The translations under genes and the position numbers were made by a program. Shown piece after piece: positions 46,592 to 56,952 of a DNA stretch of 64,000 nt. A model generated the notes under the pieces. The model worked only from the letters and a program-made list of their open reading frames with translations. It did not search any database and was not told the origin of the DNA. The stretch's first letter is position 1. Each line of letters opens with the position of its first letter. This DNA comes from Nitrosospira sp. (lineage in GTDB: Bacteria; Pseudomonadota; Gammaproteobacteria; Burkholderiales; Nitrosomonadaceae), in assembly GCA_013821425.1 (NCBI GenBank), contig JACDGV010000004.1:1-64000 (forward strand), in the 5' to 3' direction.

Positions 46592-47844
46592 TTCTGACCT
46601 GCTGGAAACTTCGCAATAATCTCGGTCACATCGCTGCCGCGTTTCACTTTCAGCGGCAACCATGTTCCCGGTGCCTGGCGTTTTACAATCGTTACAATAT
46701 CCTCGTTTCGCTTGATCGCCATGCCGGCGGCTTCGCTGATCACGTCAGCGTCGCGAACGCCAGCTTGCTCGGCAATGCTCCCCTTCTCCACCTGCAACAC
46801 GCGAGCACCGCCGTCTTGCGCCATTTCGAAGCGGATACCCAGACGCTGCCGCGGCGGCTCATGCGAGGCACCTGATAACGACGCGATACCAAATATCGCG
46901 TCGGCTATTCCCTCGCTGATCTGATCGCAAGCCATGCCGGTATTCCAGGGCAGTAACGTTCCGACGTCGGTTATTCCGAGGTCTTTCAGTTGGTGCGGGA
47001 CGCCATAACCATGCTTGATATGCCCTGATCCCATGATTCCAACCACAAGTGGACGCCCCGGGCGTTCCAGCGCCGAATGTATCGCCTGCGCCATCGCGCG
47101 GTCCCAGAGCTGCTGACCTTCGACAAAGCGCAGGAAATCGGGATCATCCCGGTTGACCTCGCCCTTCTTCCTGCCTTCACGCGGATGCTGCCCGTAAATT
47201 GGCAGCAGGTAGCCGAGGTACGCGGCGCTAGGCGCAGCAGGGAGCGTAACGCCTTCCCGCTCATTCTCCGGAACGCCACTTAAACCCTTTGCCGCAACAG
47301 TCCGCCTCAAACCGGTATCAATATTGAGAGCTATCATTGGCACCCGGTTCATGCGTGCAAAATGAAACAAGGGCAAGTAGAGATGCGGGTCCGCGCCCCA
47401 GACAGTGTTCCAATCCGAAGCGGAAAGAAATTGCGACTCGGTGAGTTCGCCCGCCACCCACTGATCGAGCGCTGACTGCACGCGCCGCGGAAACATCTCG
47501 AAACCGATCACCATGTCCGGCCGTGCCGTATGCAGAGCCGCCAGCGTCTGCAATTGCCAGCGGTGGTGTTCAGTGTTATCGTGCGCCTCGCCCAGCAGCA
47601 CCACGGATTGCCGGGCACCGCGAGCGATGACTTCGGCACCGTATTTTCTGCCAGCGCCGGGCGCCAGCCAGCTACCTACTGGAGCGCACCCCATACTTTC
47701 CTTATCCTTCCCGCCGGCATTCGTTTGCGCCCACGCGATATTGTGGGAAACGCCCGACGCAAATAATGCGAGTGTGAGAAACACGTTGAAGAGGGCAAAG
47801 AAAGCATTCTGAAAAATTTTCAAGGCGGATAACTCCTTTATCAA
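46588..47844 (-). CDS. ChaN/Tiki-like (haem-binding uptake) domain protein with C-terminal PDZ domain, predicted secreted
   Basis: SVVLLGEAHDNTEHHRWQ, GFEMFPRRVQSALDQWVAG, VGIMGSGHIKHGYGVP; PDZ-like ARVLQVEKGSIAEQAGVRDADVISEAAG; N-terminal signal-like segment. Confidence 0.84.
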   Translation of the reverse strand: MIKELSALKIFQNAFFALFNVFLTLALFASGVSHNIAWAQTNAGGKDKESMGCAPVGSWLAPGAGRKYGAEVIARGARQSVVLLGEAHDNTEHHRWQLQTLAALHTARPDMVIGFEMFPRRVQSALDQWVAGELTESQFLSASDWNTVWGADPHLYLPLFHFARMNRVPMIALNIDTGLRRTVAAKGLSGVPENEREGVTLPAAPSAAYLGYLLPIYGQHPREGRKKGEVNRDDPDFLRFVEGQQLWDRAMAQAIHSALERPGRPLVVGIMGSGHIKHGYGVPHQLKDLGITDVGTLLPWNTGMACDQISEGIADAIFGIASLSGASHEPPRQRLGIRFEMAQDGGARVLQVEKGSIAEQAGVRDADVISEAAGMAIKRNEDIVTIVKRQAPGTWLPLKVKRGSDVTEIIAKFPAGQK

Positions 47845-47928
47845 TTAACGAACTCTTCCCTTGTACTGCGCCTCAGCGGCAACTACGCGCGGACCTGAAA
47901 CGCCGCCGACCTGAGGCCTGTTCGATCA

Positions 47929-50900
47929 CTACCCTACCCATTTACGCGCATTCCTGAACATCCGCATCCACGGCGCGTCCTCCCTCCAACCGGGTTGCCA
48001 CGAGTGCTGAGCAGCGCGAAACCCCCGTTCGGGGTGAGGCATGAGTATGGTGAATCGGCCGTCCGGTGTCGTCACGCCAGCAACGCCCCGGGGAGACCCG
48101 CTCGGGTTTAGCGGATAAGCTTCGGTAGGTTCGCCCCTGTTATCCACATAGCGCAGTGCAATCAGGGATGAGATTAACGAGACACTGTTCCTGCCGGAAA
48201 ATTCCGCATAACCTTCTCCGTGTGCGACCGCGATCGGCATCCGGCTTCCGGCCATGCCGTCAAGGAATACCGACGGGCCTTGCTGTACCTCCACCATGAC
48301 AAAGCGCGCCTCGAACTGCTCCGACTTATTTCGCCTAAATTTCGGCCAGTTCGCGGCGCCCGGAATAATTTGCCGCACGTTGCTCATCATTTGGCACCCA
48401 TTGCACACGCCAAGAGCAAAGGTATCGGTTCGCGAAAAAAAAGCCTCAAACTCGTCGCGCGCGCGCGCGTTAAACAGGATCGAGCTGGCCCAGCCTTCCC
48501 CCGCCCCGAGCACGTCGCCGTAAGAAAAACCGCCACATGCGGCAAAACCTCGGTAGTCCTTCAGGGAAACGCGCCCCCCGATGATATCGCTCATGTGCAC
48601 GTCGCTCGCGGCAAATCCGGCGCGATGAAAGGCTGCAGCCATTTCCACATGACCATTCACGCCCTGTTCGCGCAAAATGGCAATTCTGGGCCTGTTGCCT
48701 TTGTGAATGCAGGGTGCGGAAATGTCGTCGTCGACGTCAAAACTCAGCTCCACGTGCAATCCGGGGTCGGCCACGTCGAGTATGCGGTCGTATTCCTGTT
48801 GCGCGCAGTCCGGGTTGTCGCGCAGCTTCTGCATCTGGTAAGTGGTTTCGGACCAGGCCCGATGCAGATCGACACGCTTCTCGGCGAACAGCGGCTTATT
48901 GTCGCGCAGAAAACGGATTTCATCCGAATCGTTCAGACCGCCGACGACAATACCCAGGCCGCACAAGCCTTCTTCCGCCAGAATATCGAGCACATTACGG
49001 CGATGTTCTGTCCTTATCTGGATTACCGCGCCTAATTCCTCACTGAACAAGACGCCCATGATACGCGCAAGGAATCTTTCACCCCGCGCTTCCGGCCGCA
49101 ATCCGCAATCCTTGACATCATCATCGGACGCATCGAAACACAGCTGGTCAAGATTGACGGTAACGCCAACGTGGCCAGCGAAAGCCATTTCACACAACAC
49201 TGCGAACATACCGCCGTCGGAGCGGTCATGATACGCCAGTATCCTGTTTTCCCGGTTCAAGCGTTGTATGGCATTGAAAAAACCCCTCAGTTTTTCCGCC
49301 CCCGCCACCCCCGCCAAATCCGGGGCGTCATCGCCTACCTGCTTGTAAACCTGGGCCAGCGCCGAACCGCCCAAGCGGTTACGGCCTGCTCCCAGATCGA
49401 TCAGCAGAAGTTCCGTTTCGCCATAGCCGATACGCAATTGCGGCGTAAGCGTTTTGCGCGTGTCCGTTACTCTCGCAAACGCCGAAACGATCAGCGATAG
49501 CGGCGCGGTTACTTCTTTCCTTATTGCCTTCCCCCCATCACAGGCCTCCGCTTCCCATACCGTCTTCATCGACAGGGAGTCCTTGCCCACCGGAATACTG
49601 ATTCCCAGCCGGGGACACAACTCCATGCCGACCGCGCGGACTGCATCGAACAGGGCCGCATCCTCGCCAGGGTGGCCCGCCGCCGCCATCCAGTTGGCGG
49701 AAAGCTTGATCTCCCCTATGTGCTGGATCAATGCGGCGGCGATGTTGGTAATTGCCTCGCCCACCGCCATTCTTCCCGCCGCAGCGGGATCAATCAGGGC
49801 CACCGGCGTTCGTTCGCCGATCGCAAAGGCTTCGCCCAGATAAGTGCAGTAACCCATCAGCGTCACAGCGACATCCGAAACCGGGACCTGCCAGGGGCCC
49901 ACCATCTGGTCGCGTGCAGTCATGCCGCCAACACTGCGGTCCGCGATGCTGATGAGAAAGGTTTTATCCGCCACGGCAGGCAGCCGAAGTACCCGGTATG
50001 CCGCCTCACGCAGATTCAATCCCGCCACATTGAATGGCACCAGCACTTTCCGGACATGCGTGGCCTCGCGCGTCATTTTCGGCAGCTTGCCAAGCAGGAT
50101 TGAAAGATCCATATCCACCGGCCGGTTGCCGAATACAGGGTCGGCCAGAATGAGCTGTTGTTCCGCGGTCGCCGTGCCGACTACCGCAAATGGGCAGCGT
50201 TCGCGCTCGCAAATCGCCCGGAACAATTCCAGCGACTCCCGCCTGATTGCAAGCACGTAGCGTTCCTGGGATTCATTGCTCCAGATCTGCATGGGAGACA
50301 TCCCCGGCTCTTCCGAGGGGATGTCACGAAGATTCAGGCACCCCCCCCGTCGCGAATTATGCAGCAGTTCCGGCAGCGCATTGGATAGACCGCCCGCACC
50401 GACGTCGTGGATCGAAAGAATAGGATTAGGCTCGCCCCGTCTTTCCATCTGCCAGCAGTTGTCGATGACTTCCTGCGCGCGCCGCTCCATTTCCGGGTTG
50501 CCACGTTGCACCGAATCGAAATCCAGATCTTCCGCGTTCGTGCCGGTATCCATGCTGGAAGCCGCACCTCCGCCAAGACCGATCAACATTCCCGGGCCGC
50601 CCAATTGAATCAGCAGCGCACCGACCGAAAACTCCTCCTTGAATGCGTGGCCCTCGGCGATATGCCCGAGCCCCCCGGCCAGCATGATCGGTTTGTGGTA
50701 GCCGCGCATCTCGCCGCCAACATACTCTTCGAAGGTGCGAAAATAGCCGGCCAGATTGGGCCGCCCAAACTCATTGTTGAACGCCGCGCCGCCCACCGGC
50801 CCTTCCAGCATAATTTGCAGAGCCGAGGCGATGCGGGAGGGTTTGCCGTAGGAGTGATCGGTCTCCGCTTGCCGGTGCACTTCCCACGGCTGAACGAATG

Positions 50901-51957
50901 CCGGAATATTCAGGTTGGAAACGGAGAAGCCGCAGAGCCCGGCCCTCGGTTTGGCGCCGCGTCCAGTAGCACCCTCATCGCGTATTTCCCCGCCGACACC
51001 CGTTGCGGCACCCGGGTAGGGAGCAATAGCGGTGGGATGGTTGTGGGTTTCCACCTTCATCAGGATGTGCGTTTGTTCATCGCTATAATCATAGACATTA
51101 CCCTCGCCAGGGTAGAAGCGAGCGACCCCTGCCCCTTCGATGATGGCGGAGTTATCCGAGTAAGCGACCACTGTGCCTTCCGGGCTCTGCTGGTGGGTAT
51201 TGCGAATCATGGAAAAGAGAGATCTTGCTCCAGGCTCGCCGTCTATCACCCAGTCAGCGTTAAAAATCTTGTGACGGCAATGCTCCGAATTAGCCTGGGC
51301 AAACATCATCAGTTCCACATCGGTGGGGTCGCGCCCGATACGAAGGAAATATTCCGCGAAGTAATCGATTTCGTCGGACGATAACGCAAGGCCCATTTCA
51401 TTGTTGGTCTTTTCCAACGCGGCTCTTCCGCTCGAGAGCACATCTACTGTTTGGAGCGAAGCAGGATCGAAATGCCTGAACAGTTTGTCCGCGTGCTCGA
51501 ATGAAGCGAGCACTGCCTCGGTCATGCGGTCGTGTATTAGCGGGATTGCTGCCTCCCTGGCACTGGAGCGTTCTTCCACTGAAATGTTGTCTTTAGTCCC
51601 TATATAAAATGCCACGCCTCGCTCCAGCCGTTCCACCGCGTCCAGCCCGCAGTGGCGAGCGATATCGGTAGCTTTGGTGGACCACGGTGATATCGTGCCC
51701 GGCCTGGGCACGACCAGCAGCAGTTCGCCTTCGGGATATCCGATATGATCCGCTCCGCATCCTCCTGGAGCGCACTTGAGCAGCTTTTCAAGAATGGTGG
51801 CTTCCTTTTTCCGCAGCGTGCGTGCGACCGCGCAAAAATACCAATATTCCGCATAAATATGGGAAACTTGCGGAGCAACGCTTGAAAAAATGCGCGCCAG
51901 CTTTTCGAGACGGAATGGAGGTAGGGCGCTACCACCGCGAAGGCGAAGCATTGGCAT
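47929..51957 (-). CDS. purL: Phosphoribosylformylglycinamidine synthase (large single-chain form)
   Basis: About 1340 aa; [57 protein letters not shown]-terminal GATase [12 protein letters not shown]. Confidence 0.97.
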   Translation of the reverse strand: MPMLRLRGGSALPPFRLEKLARIFSSVAPQVSHIYAEYWYFCAVARTLRKKEATILEKLLKCAPGGCGADHIGYPEGELLLVVPRPGTISPWSTKATDIARHCGLDAVERLERGVAFYIGTKDNISVEERSSAREAAIPLIHDRMTEAVLASFEHADKLFRHFDPASLQTVDVLSSGRAALEKTNNEMGLALSSDEIDYFAEYFLRIGRDPTDVELMMFAQANSEHCRHKIFNADWVIDGEPGARSLFSMIRNTHQQSPEGTVVAYSDNSAIIEGAGVARFYPGEGNVYDYSDEQTHILMKVETHNHPTAIAPYPGAATGVGGEIRDEGATGRGAKPRAGLCGFSVSNLNIPAFVQPWEVHRQAETDHSYGKPSRIASALQIMLEGPVGGAAFNNEFGRPNLAGYFRTFEEYVGGEMRGYHKPIMLAGGLGHIAEGHAFKEEFSVGALLIQLGGPGMLIGLGGGAASSMDTGTNAEDLDFDSVQRGNPEMERRAQEVIDNCWQMERRGEPNPILSIHDVGAGGLSNALPELLHNSRRGGCLNLRDIPSEEPGMSPMQIWSNESQERYVLAIRRESLELFRAICERERCPFAVVGTATAEQQLILADPVFGNRPVDMDLSILLGKLPKMTREATHVRKVLVPFNVAGLNLREAAYRVLRLPAVADKTFLISIADRSVGGMTARDQMVGPWQVPVSDVAVTLMGYCTYLGEAFAIGERTPVALIDPAAAGRMAVGEAITNIAAALIQHIGEIKLSANWMAAAGHPGEDAALFDAVRAVGMELCPRLGISIPVGKDSLSMKTVWEAEACDGGKAIRKEVTAPLSLIVSAFARVTDTRKTLTPQLRIGYGETELLLIDLGAGRNRLGGSALAQVYKQVGDDAPDLAGVAGAEKLRGFFNAIQRLNRENRILAYHDRSDGGMFAVLCEMAFAGHVGVTVNLDQLCFDASDDDVKDCGLRPEARGERFLARIMGVLFSEELGAVIQIRTEHRRNVLDILAEEGLCGLGIVVGGLNDSDEIRFLRDNKPLFAEKRVDLHRAWSETTYQMQKLRDNPDCAQQEYDRILDVADPGLHVELSFDVDDDISAPCIHKGNRPRIAILREQGVNGHVEMAAAFHRAGFAASDVHMSDIIGGRVSLKDYRGFAACGGFSYGDVLGAGEGWASSILFNARARDEFEAFFSRTDTFALGVCNGCQMMSNVRQIIPGAANWPKFRRNKSEQFEARFVMVEVQQGPSVFLDGMAGSRMPIAVAHGEGYAEFSGRNSVSLISSLIALRYVDNRGEPTEAYPLNPSGSPRGVAGVTTPDGRFTILMPHPERGFRAAQHSWQPGWREDAPWMRMFRNARKWVG

Positions 51958-52028
51958 TAGGTCGGCGGGTTAAACCGGAGATTTTACACGAGAAGGGCAA
52001 CTCCCCGCAGCCCAAGCGGTTGGAGCCG

Positions 52029-52070
52029 CTAAGGAAGCCTGAACAGCGTTCGAAGCCCTGAACAACGTTC
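52029..52070. repeat. Dispersed-repeat copy arranged as an imperfect tandem pair in the purL/nnrDE divergent gap
   Basis: CTAAG + GAAGCCTGAACAGCGTTC + GAAGCCCTGAACAACGTTC. Confidence 0.75.
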
Positions 52071-52113
52071 GACACCCTGGAGCATTTCGGCAGAATCCGG
52101 GTATAGGGAAAGC

Positions 52114-53637
52114 ATGACCGAGCCAAGCCATAATTATTCCACCGCCATTTATTCGACCGCCGAGATTCGCGATATCGAGCGGCTCGCGACCGCTTTGCCC
52201 AACCCCCCCGCTCTTATGGAAAAAGCCGGGCTCGCCGCCGCTGAAGTTGCGCGTGACGCACTGCTGATCCCTGGCCGGACCAGGGTGCTGGTACTTGCAG
52301 GCCCCGGCAACAATGGTGGCGATGCCTTCGTCGTGGCGCGTCATCTGCGTACCTGGGGGTACAGCGTCACACTGGTGTTTACCGGTGAACCTGCAAACTT
52401 GCCAGCTGATGCGAGCCAGATGCGGGATGCCTGGGTTGCCGCGGGCGGCGAGATATTCACGGAAATCCCCGCGAACGAAGATTGGGACACGGTAGTAGAT
52501 GGCCTGTTTGGCATTGGCCTCGAAGGCCGGGCCGGAAGAGATCTGACGGGTAAATATCTAAATGTGGTGAATGCGGTCAACGCCCTGAAGCTGCCCGTAC
52601 TCGCACTCGATATTCCCAGCGGCCTCGGCAGTGATACCGGCAATGTACGGGGAGCCGCGATCAAGGCTGCCATTACCATCACATTCATAGGGCTCAAACC
52701 CGGTCTGCTCATTCATCATGGCCCCGATTATTGCGGGGACATCCTGGTACGCGATCTCGATCTTGACGTTTCCGCTCTGAAGGAACCCGGTTCATGGACC
52801 CTGGATCAGGTTCGCGCACACACACTTCTGCCCGCTCCCCGTCTAGCCAACAGCCATAAAGGCATGTTCGGCAGCCTTGGCGTAATCGGTGGATCAACGG
52901 GAATGGTTGGAGCGGCGCTACTGGCAGGGACAGCGGCACTAAAGCTTGGCACGGGCCGCGTCTATCTCGGCCTGATCGCGGAAAATGCGCCCGGCGTGGA
53001 TACCGCGCAGCCTGAATTGATGATGCGCGCGGCGCAGGATCTATTCGAACTCGATCACCTGAACTGCCTGGTTGCTGGCCCCGGGCTTGGGACCGGTCCC
53101 AGCGCCTGCTTCTGGCTAAACAGCGCGCTGGAATCAGACCTTCCGCTGGTGCTGGATGCCGATGCTTTAAACCTCATTGCCACCCATTCCCGAACCGCCA
53201 GCCTGCTGCGGAAGAGGAAGGCCCCTTCCATTCTGACGCCACACCCGGCCGAGGCCGCGCGCTTGCTCAATAGCGACATCTCGCGGATTCAGAATGACCG
53301 CATGACCGCCGCCGCCGTTCTCGCGGAGACGTTCAATTGCTGTGCCGTGCTGAAAGGTGCCGGCAGCATTTGTACCGTGCCTGGCGGCAAACGGTACATA
53401 AACACCAGCGGAAACCCCGGTTTAAGCAGCGCGGGCACGGGAGATATATTGTCAGGCATGATCGGGGCTCTGTTGGCACAAGGATTAACTCCAGAAAATG
53501 CGCTGCTGCTGGGGGTGTATGTCCATGGCGCCGCGGCGGACGCACTTTGGAATCAGAATTGCGGTCCAGTGGGAATGACGGCGTCGGAAATCCCGGACGC
53601 TGCGCGCAGGTTGTTGAACCAGTGGATTTATTGCTGA
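52114..53637 (+). CDS. nnrDE: Bifunctional NAD(P)H-hydrate epimerase / ADP-dependent NAD(P)H-hydrate dehydratase
   Basis: YjeF_N: LVLAGPGNNGGDAFVVARHL; carbohydrate kinase-like: HKGMFGSLGVIGGSTGMVGAALL, GAGSICTVPGGKRYINTSGNPGLSSAGTGDILSGMIGALLAQG. Confidence 0.95.
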   Translation: MTEPSHNYSTAIYSTAEIRDIERLATALPNPPALMEKAGLAAAEVARDALLIPGRTRVLVLAGPGNNGGDAFVVARHLRTWGYSVTLVFTGEPANLPADASQMRDAWVAAGGEIFTEIPANEDWDTVVDGLFGIGLEGRAGRDLTGKYLNVVNAVNALKLPVLALDIPSGLGSDTGNVRGAAIKAAITITFIGLKPGLLIHHGPDYCGDILVRDLDLDVSALKEPGSWTLDQVRAHTLLPAPRLANSHKGMFGSLGVIGGSTGMVGAALLAGTAALKLGTGRVYLGLIAENAPGVDTAQPELMMRAAQDLFELDHLNCLVAGPGLGTGPSACFWLNSALESDLPLVLDADALNLIATHSRTASLLRKRKAPSILTPHPAEAARLLNSDISRIQNDRMTAAAVLAETFNCCAVLKGAGSICTVPGGKRYINTSGNPGLSSAGTGDILSGMIGALLAQGLTPENALLLGVYVHGAAADALWNQNCGPVGMTASEIPDAARRLLNQWIYC

Positions 53638-53867
53638 AATAAACTGACCAGCGGCCGTCCGCTCTTCTCCTGCGAGGGATCGCCACGTTGGTTTTTTGCA
53701 CGCCAACCTTTTTTGCGAACCACCTTGTCATCGCCCCGACACCGCGAAACCTCCGGCCAAGCAGTGAAAATTTCAAAATGTGGCTGAAAATGTTGTAATG
53801 TTAAGACTTCCCGGCACCTTACCCAGCGGAAGGCGCTGATCCGTTAAACTTATAGAGGAGAATACCG

Positions 53868-54470
53868 ATGTCCGTGCTTGTCACTCATCTTGCCCCTGAT
53901 TTTACTAAACCCGCTGTCCTCCCGGATGGCACATTCAATGACACTTTCAATTTTCACAGTGAAATCTCAGGGAGATACGCTGTACTATTTTTTTATCCGC
54001 TGGATTTTACCTTTGTCTGCCCTTCAGAAATCCTTGCCCATTCCCATCGGGCCGAAGAGTTCCGCAAACGCAAAGTGGAAGTTATCGGTGTTTCCGTAGA
54101 CTCCCAGTTCACCCATTATGCGTGGCGCAATACCACGGTAGACAAGGGAGGTATCGGGTCTGTGAATATAACCCTGGTATCCGACGTGGGGGGGGATGTC
54201 ATGCAAGCTTATGGCGTCAGTCATCCGGATCATGTGGCACTACGCGCCTCTTTCCTCATCGACAGAAACGGTGTTGTGCGTCACCAAGTGGTTAACGATC
54301 TACCGCTGGGCCGAGACGTGGACGAAATGCTGCGCATGGTGGACGCGTTGCAATTTCACGAAAGTCACGGCGAAGTATGCCCTGCCGGCTGGAAAGCGGG
54401 GGACGCCGGCATGACGCCGAGTCCGAAGGGTGTCGCCGAATATCTCGGTACTCACGCGTCGAAACTATAA
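53868..54470 (+). CDS. Peroxiredoxin (AhpC/TSA family, two conserved Cys)
   Basis: FYPLDFTFVCPSE peroxidatic Cys, HGEVCPAGW resolving Cys. Confidence 0.94.
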   Translation: MSVLVTHLAPDFTKPAVLPDGTFNDTFNFHSEISGRYAVLFFYPLDFTFVCPSEILAHSHRAEEFRKRKVEVIGVSVDSQFTHYAWRNTTVDKGGIGSVNITLVSDVGGDVMQAYGVSHPDHVALRASFLIDRNGVVRHQVVNDLPLGRDVDEMLRMVDALQFHESHGEVCPAGWKAGDAGMTPSPKGVAEYLGTHASKL

Positions 54471-54592
54471 ACTGCACCTGCCCGGACCATCGCGGGAGAG
54501 GAAAAGCGCGGCTGTGGTGGTTAGGGAGCCCTTAGCCGCGCTATCGATCCCCGCGCCCATTCGCATTTCCTGAAATGGCAAAGGAGAATCTC

Positions 54593-55063
54593 ATGAACTT
54601 CGACAAGGACAAGTCAATCGCGCTGTTGAACAAGATCATGGAACTGGAACTTGCAGGAGTGGTGCGTTATACGCATTATTCATTGATGGTCTACGGCTAT
54701 AACCGCATTCCTGTCGTGGAATGGCTAAAGAAGCAGGCAGAAGAGGGGTTGCTGCACGCCCACCGGGCTGGCGAACTCGTCACTCTGCTGGGTGGGCACC
54801 CTTCACTTGCGATTGGGCCCCTGCTGGAGACGCATCAGAATGACATCGGCGATATCCTCAGAGAATCGCTGGCGCACGAGAGTGAATCGTGTGCGGCCTA
54901 TTACGACCTCCTTGAATTGGCCCAAGGCAAGTCGGTGCTATTGGAGGACTACGCACGGAGCCTTATTGTCGAGGAAGAGATGCATGCCGACGAAGTCAAC
55001 AAAATGCTGCGCCGGACGGGAAGAACAGGAGTATACGAGCCGCCCCAGAGCCCGAGCGCCTAA
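54593..55063 (+). CDS. Ferritin-like / bacterioferritin-family protein
   Basis: Ferritin-like helices: MELELAGVVRYTHYSLMVYG...EEGLLHAHRAGELV...EEEMHADEVNKML; AAGGAG before ATG at 54593. Confidence 0.85.
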   Translation: MNFDKDKSIALLNKIMELELAGVVRYTHYSLMVYGYNRIPVVEWLKKQAEEGLLHAHRAGELVTLLGGHPSLAIGPLLETHQNDIGDILRESLAHESESCAAYYDLLELAQGKSVLLEDYARSLIVEEEMHADEVNKMLRRTGRTGVYEPPQSPSA

Positions 55064-55386
55064 GTCTCTACGTCCCTGGGTCCCTGGAACAGAAGTCTGG
55101 TAGCCTGTTTCCAGGCTAACCGCCTACTCGCCGCCTCGCGCATCGTTATATACCATGCCGCTCAACTGTATCATCAAATCAACCTCACTTTCTTCCTCAT
55201 CCGGGGCTTCGGATTCATAGATCTCCATAAGGGAGCAAAGCGAGCCGACATGAGTCGGATTAAGTGCAGGGGATGGACCGACTGGTCGCGGCGCACACTC
55301 AGCCAGGTTCCCGCTCTCCTGCTTTATGGGAGTAATCATTCTCATACCGTCATGAGCCTCGCGGGGTATCGCACGCTCCCGCAACC

Positions 55387-55575
55387 TTATCCAAACCGCT
55401 TCTTTTTACTTCTGCTGCGCGCTGCGCCGAGGTGGACACATGGCTCAAGATTGACAGCTGGATCTCGTCCTTGCAACGCACCTCCTGGTTGAACGGTTTT
55501 ACCGGCCTTAGGAAAGCCCTTGTTCAGGGCTTCCCTGGATAGCAGCATCGCTAGCACGGGTAGCTGGGATTTCAT
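55387..55575 (-). CDS. Small hypothetical ORF with strong RBS (MKSQLPVLAMLLSREALNKGFPK...), probably disrupted
   Basis: AGGAGGAAATATG start context; signal-like N-terminus runs into a copy of the dispersed repeat. Confidence 0.4.
   Translation of the reverse strand: MKSQLPVLAMLLSREALNKGFPKAGKTVQPGGALQGRDPAVNLEPCVHLGAARSRSKKKRFG
55510..55534. repeat. Palindromic copy of the dispersed repeat
   Basis: TAGGAAAGCCCTTGTTCAGGGCTTCC; minus strand GGAAGCCCTGAACAAGGGCTTTCCTA forms a hairpin. Confidence 0.75.
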
Positions 55576-55756
55576 ATTTCCTCCTGTAGGTGAACAAATA
55601 GCCAAATGTACAGCGGCTTTTTTGCTTGCTCAGGCTACCTCGAATAGATGGCGTTCAGATGACGATTTTATGAAGTTTTTATAATTCGATACAACTTTGC
55701 CGATAATCCGGGTGAATTGCAACGATTGCCGCAAGGCCAAGGCGTACATGGACCAA

Positions 55757-56254
55757 TCAGGCTCCGCGCCTTCTGCTCTGCCTACGTTCGACCGATATCT
55801 GGCTCGGCCTGGAGTATTCGAAAGTTATGGGTTCCAGTAGCGGCCGCTCGCATCCGTCCCGCATCAATGCAGCAGTTTCCCCCAGGGCGATTTCACGCAG
55901 GCGGCAGCGCATGCTCAATTCCCCATTTCCGGATTCGAAAACAGCACAGGTATGTTGAAAGTTTTCACGGCCGGGTTCCTGTCCGTCCCGGGCCACGTGA
56001 GGCCCCACGTTATTCATTACCGCCACGGGCAGATGTGGATAACGTCGCCTGGCCTCCCGTACCCATTGCAGGAGACTCACCTGCTGCTCACAATCATGCA
56101 CGGCGCCATCGACAAGCACTATGTCGTATGCTTCAAGATTCGGTTCAGGGAAATTTTCCAGCGATTTCCGCTCCAGCCTGTGTTTTGATTGCTCAAGCAA
56201 CATTTGCAAAATCCGAGAACTGTCCTGTCTTTCACCAACGAGCAAGATATTCAT
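55757..56254 (-). CDS. Receiver-like (degenerate CheY-like) hypothetical protein downstream of luxI
   Basis: MNILLVGERQDSSRILQMLLEQ...YDIVLVDGAVHDCEQQVSLLQWVREARRRYPHLPVAVMNNVGPH; ATG 1 nt beyond the luxI stop. Confidence 0.65.
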   Translation of the reverse strand: MNILLVGERQDSSRILQMLLEQSKHRLERKSLENFPEPNLEAYDIVLVDGAVHDCEQQVSLLQWVREARRRYPHLPVAVMNNVGPHVARDGQEPGRENFQHTCAVFESGNGELSMRCRLREIALGETAALMRDGCERPLLEPITFEYSRPSQISVERRQSRRRGA

Positions 56255-56255
56255 T

Positions 56256-56870
56256 TTAGGCCGCCTTCCTTTGCACACCCTCAGACAGCGTGCCAAACAA
56301 GGCAAATTCCGTCATGCCATCGATTTCGATATAACATGCCACAGTCAGAACCCGGCCAATTTTTATTGGCGGGCCCAGCCTTGAAATGTTAACACCGAGC
56401 TTGCGTATCAATCTCTCCACAGCAACGGTAGTAACGGTTACATATCGCTTGATTCCGTTATGCCGCGCGAAGCGAAATAAAGTCTGCATCATCTTTACGG
56501 GAATCTCACTGAACCCGAATCCGGCGCTCTCGTATCTCGGCACCATGACGGCGAAGCGGCTCAATTCCCAAATGTCGGGCTGCTGGGGTGCCGGCTGCCC
56601 GTGCAATAGTTGTGGAAAAGTGTCCTTCAACATGTTGGGTCCCGTGGTTGGGAGCAATCGCCAGCAGCCCAGCACTTCATCCTCGTCCCCCTTTGCCAGG
56701 ACATAAACCGGATTGGCGCGATCAAACTCGTCATGTTCCATGCCATTATCCGTGGTAACTTCCCAACCCAACCGGTCATGGAAAACTTCGTGTCTTAGCC
56801 GATACATTCCTGCGGCTGCCCGCTGATCCAGAGAACCATTCCCGTGTTGCGCAAGCATGATCTGTCCCAT
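56256..56870 (-). CDS. Acyl-homoserine-lactone synthase (LuxI family)
   Basis: MYRLRHEVFHDRLGWEV, EHDEFDRANPVYVLA, GCWRLLPTTGPNMLKDTFPQLLHG, WELSRFAV: LuxI-family R/F/W/E/D/D/R/F/E/R pattern. Confidence 0.93.
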   Translation of the reverse strand: MGQIMLAQHGNGSLDQRAAAGMYRLRHEVFHDRLGWEVTTDNGMEHDEFDRANPVYVLAKGDEDEVLGCWRLLPTTGPNMLKDTFPQLLHGQPAPQQPDIWELSRFAVMVPRYESAGFGFSEIPVKMMQTLFRFARHNGIKRYVTVTTVAVERLIRKLGVNISRLGPPIKIGRVLTVACYIEIDGMTEFALFGTLSEGVQRKAA

Positions 56871-56932
56871 TGTTTTGCATCCGTCGTTGGTTTATGACGA
56901 CGCTATGAAACAACGGAACAGCCCCCCCCGAT

Positions 56933-56952
56933 AGCTGTAGAATCTTACAGGG
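56933..56952. promoter_or_regulatory. Candidate lux box upstream of luxI
   Basis: AGCTGTAGAATCTTACAGGG; 16/20 identical to the Vibrio fischeri lux box ACCTGTAGGATCGTACAGGT, 62 nt upstream of the luxI ATG. Confidence 0.8.

Noticed and set aside
48448-48465. CGCGCGCGCGCG simple repeat
   Set aside because: Inside conserved purL coding sequence; short low-complexity run with no structural evidence.
50407-51384. 325-aa plus-strand ORF
   Set aside because: Antisense to purL; composition typical of a shadow ORF.
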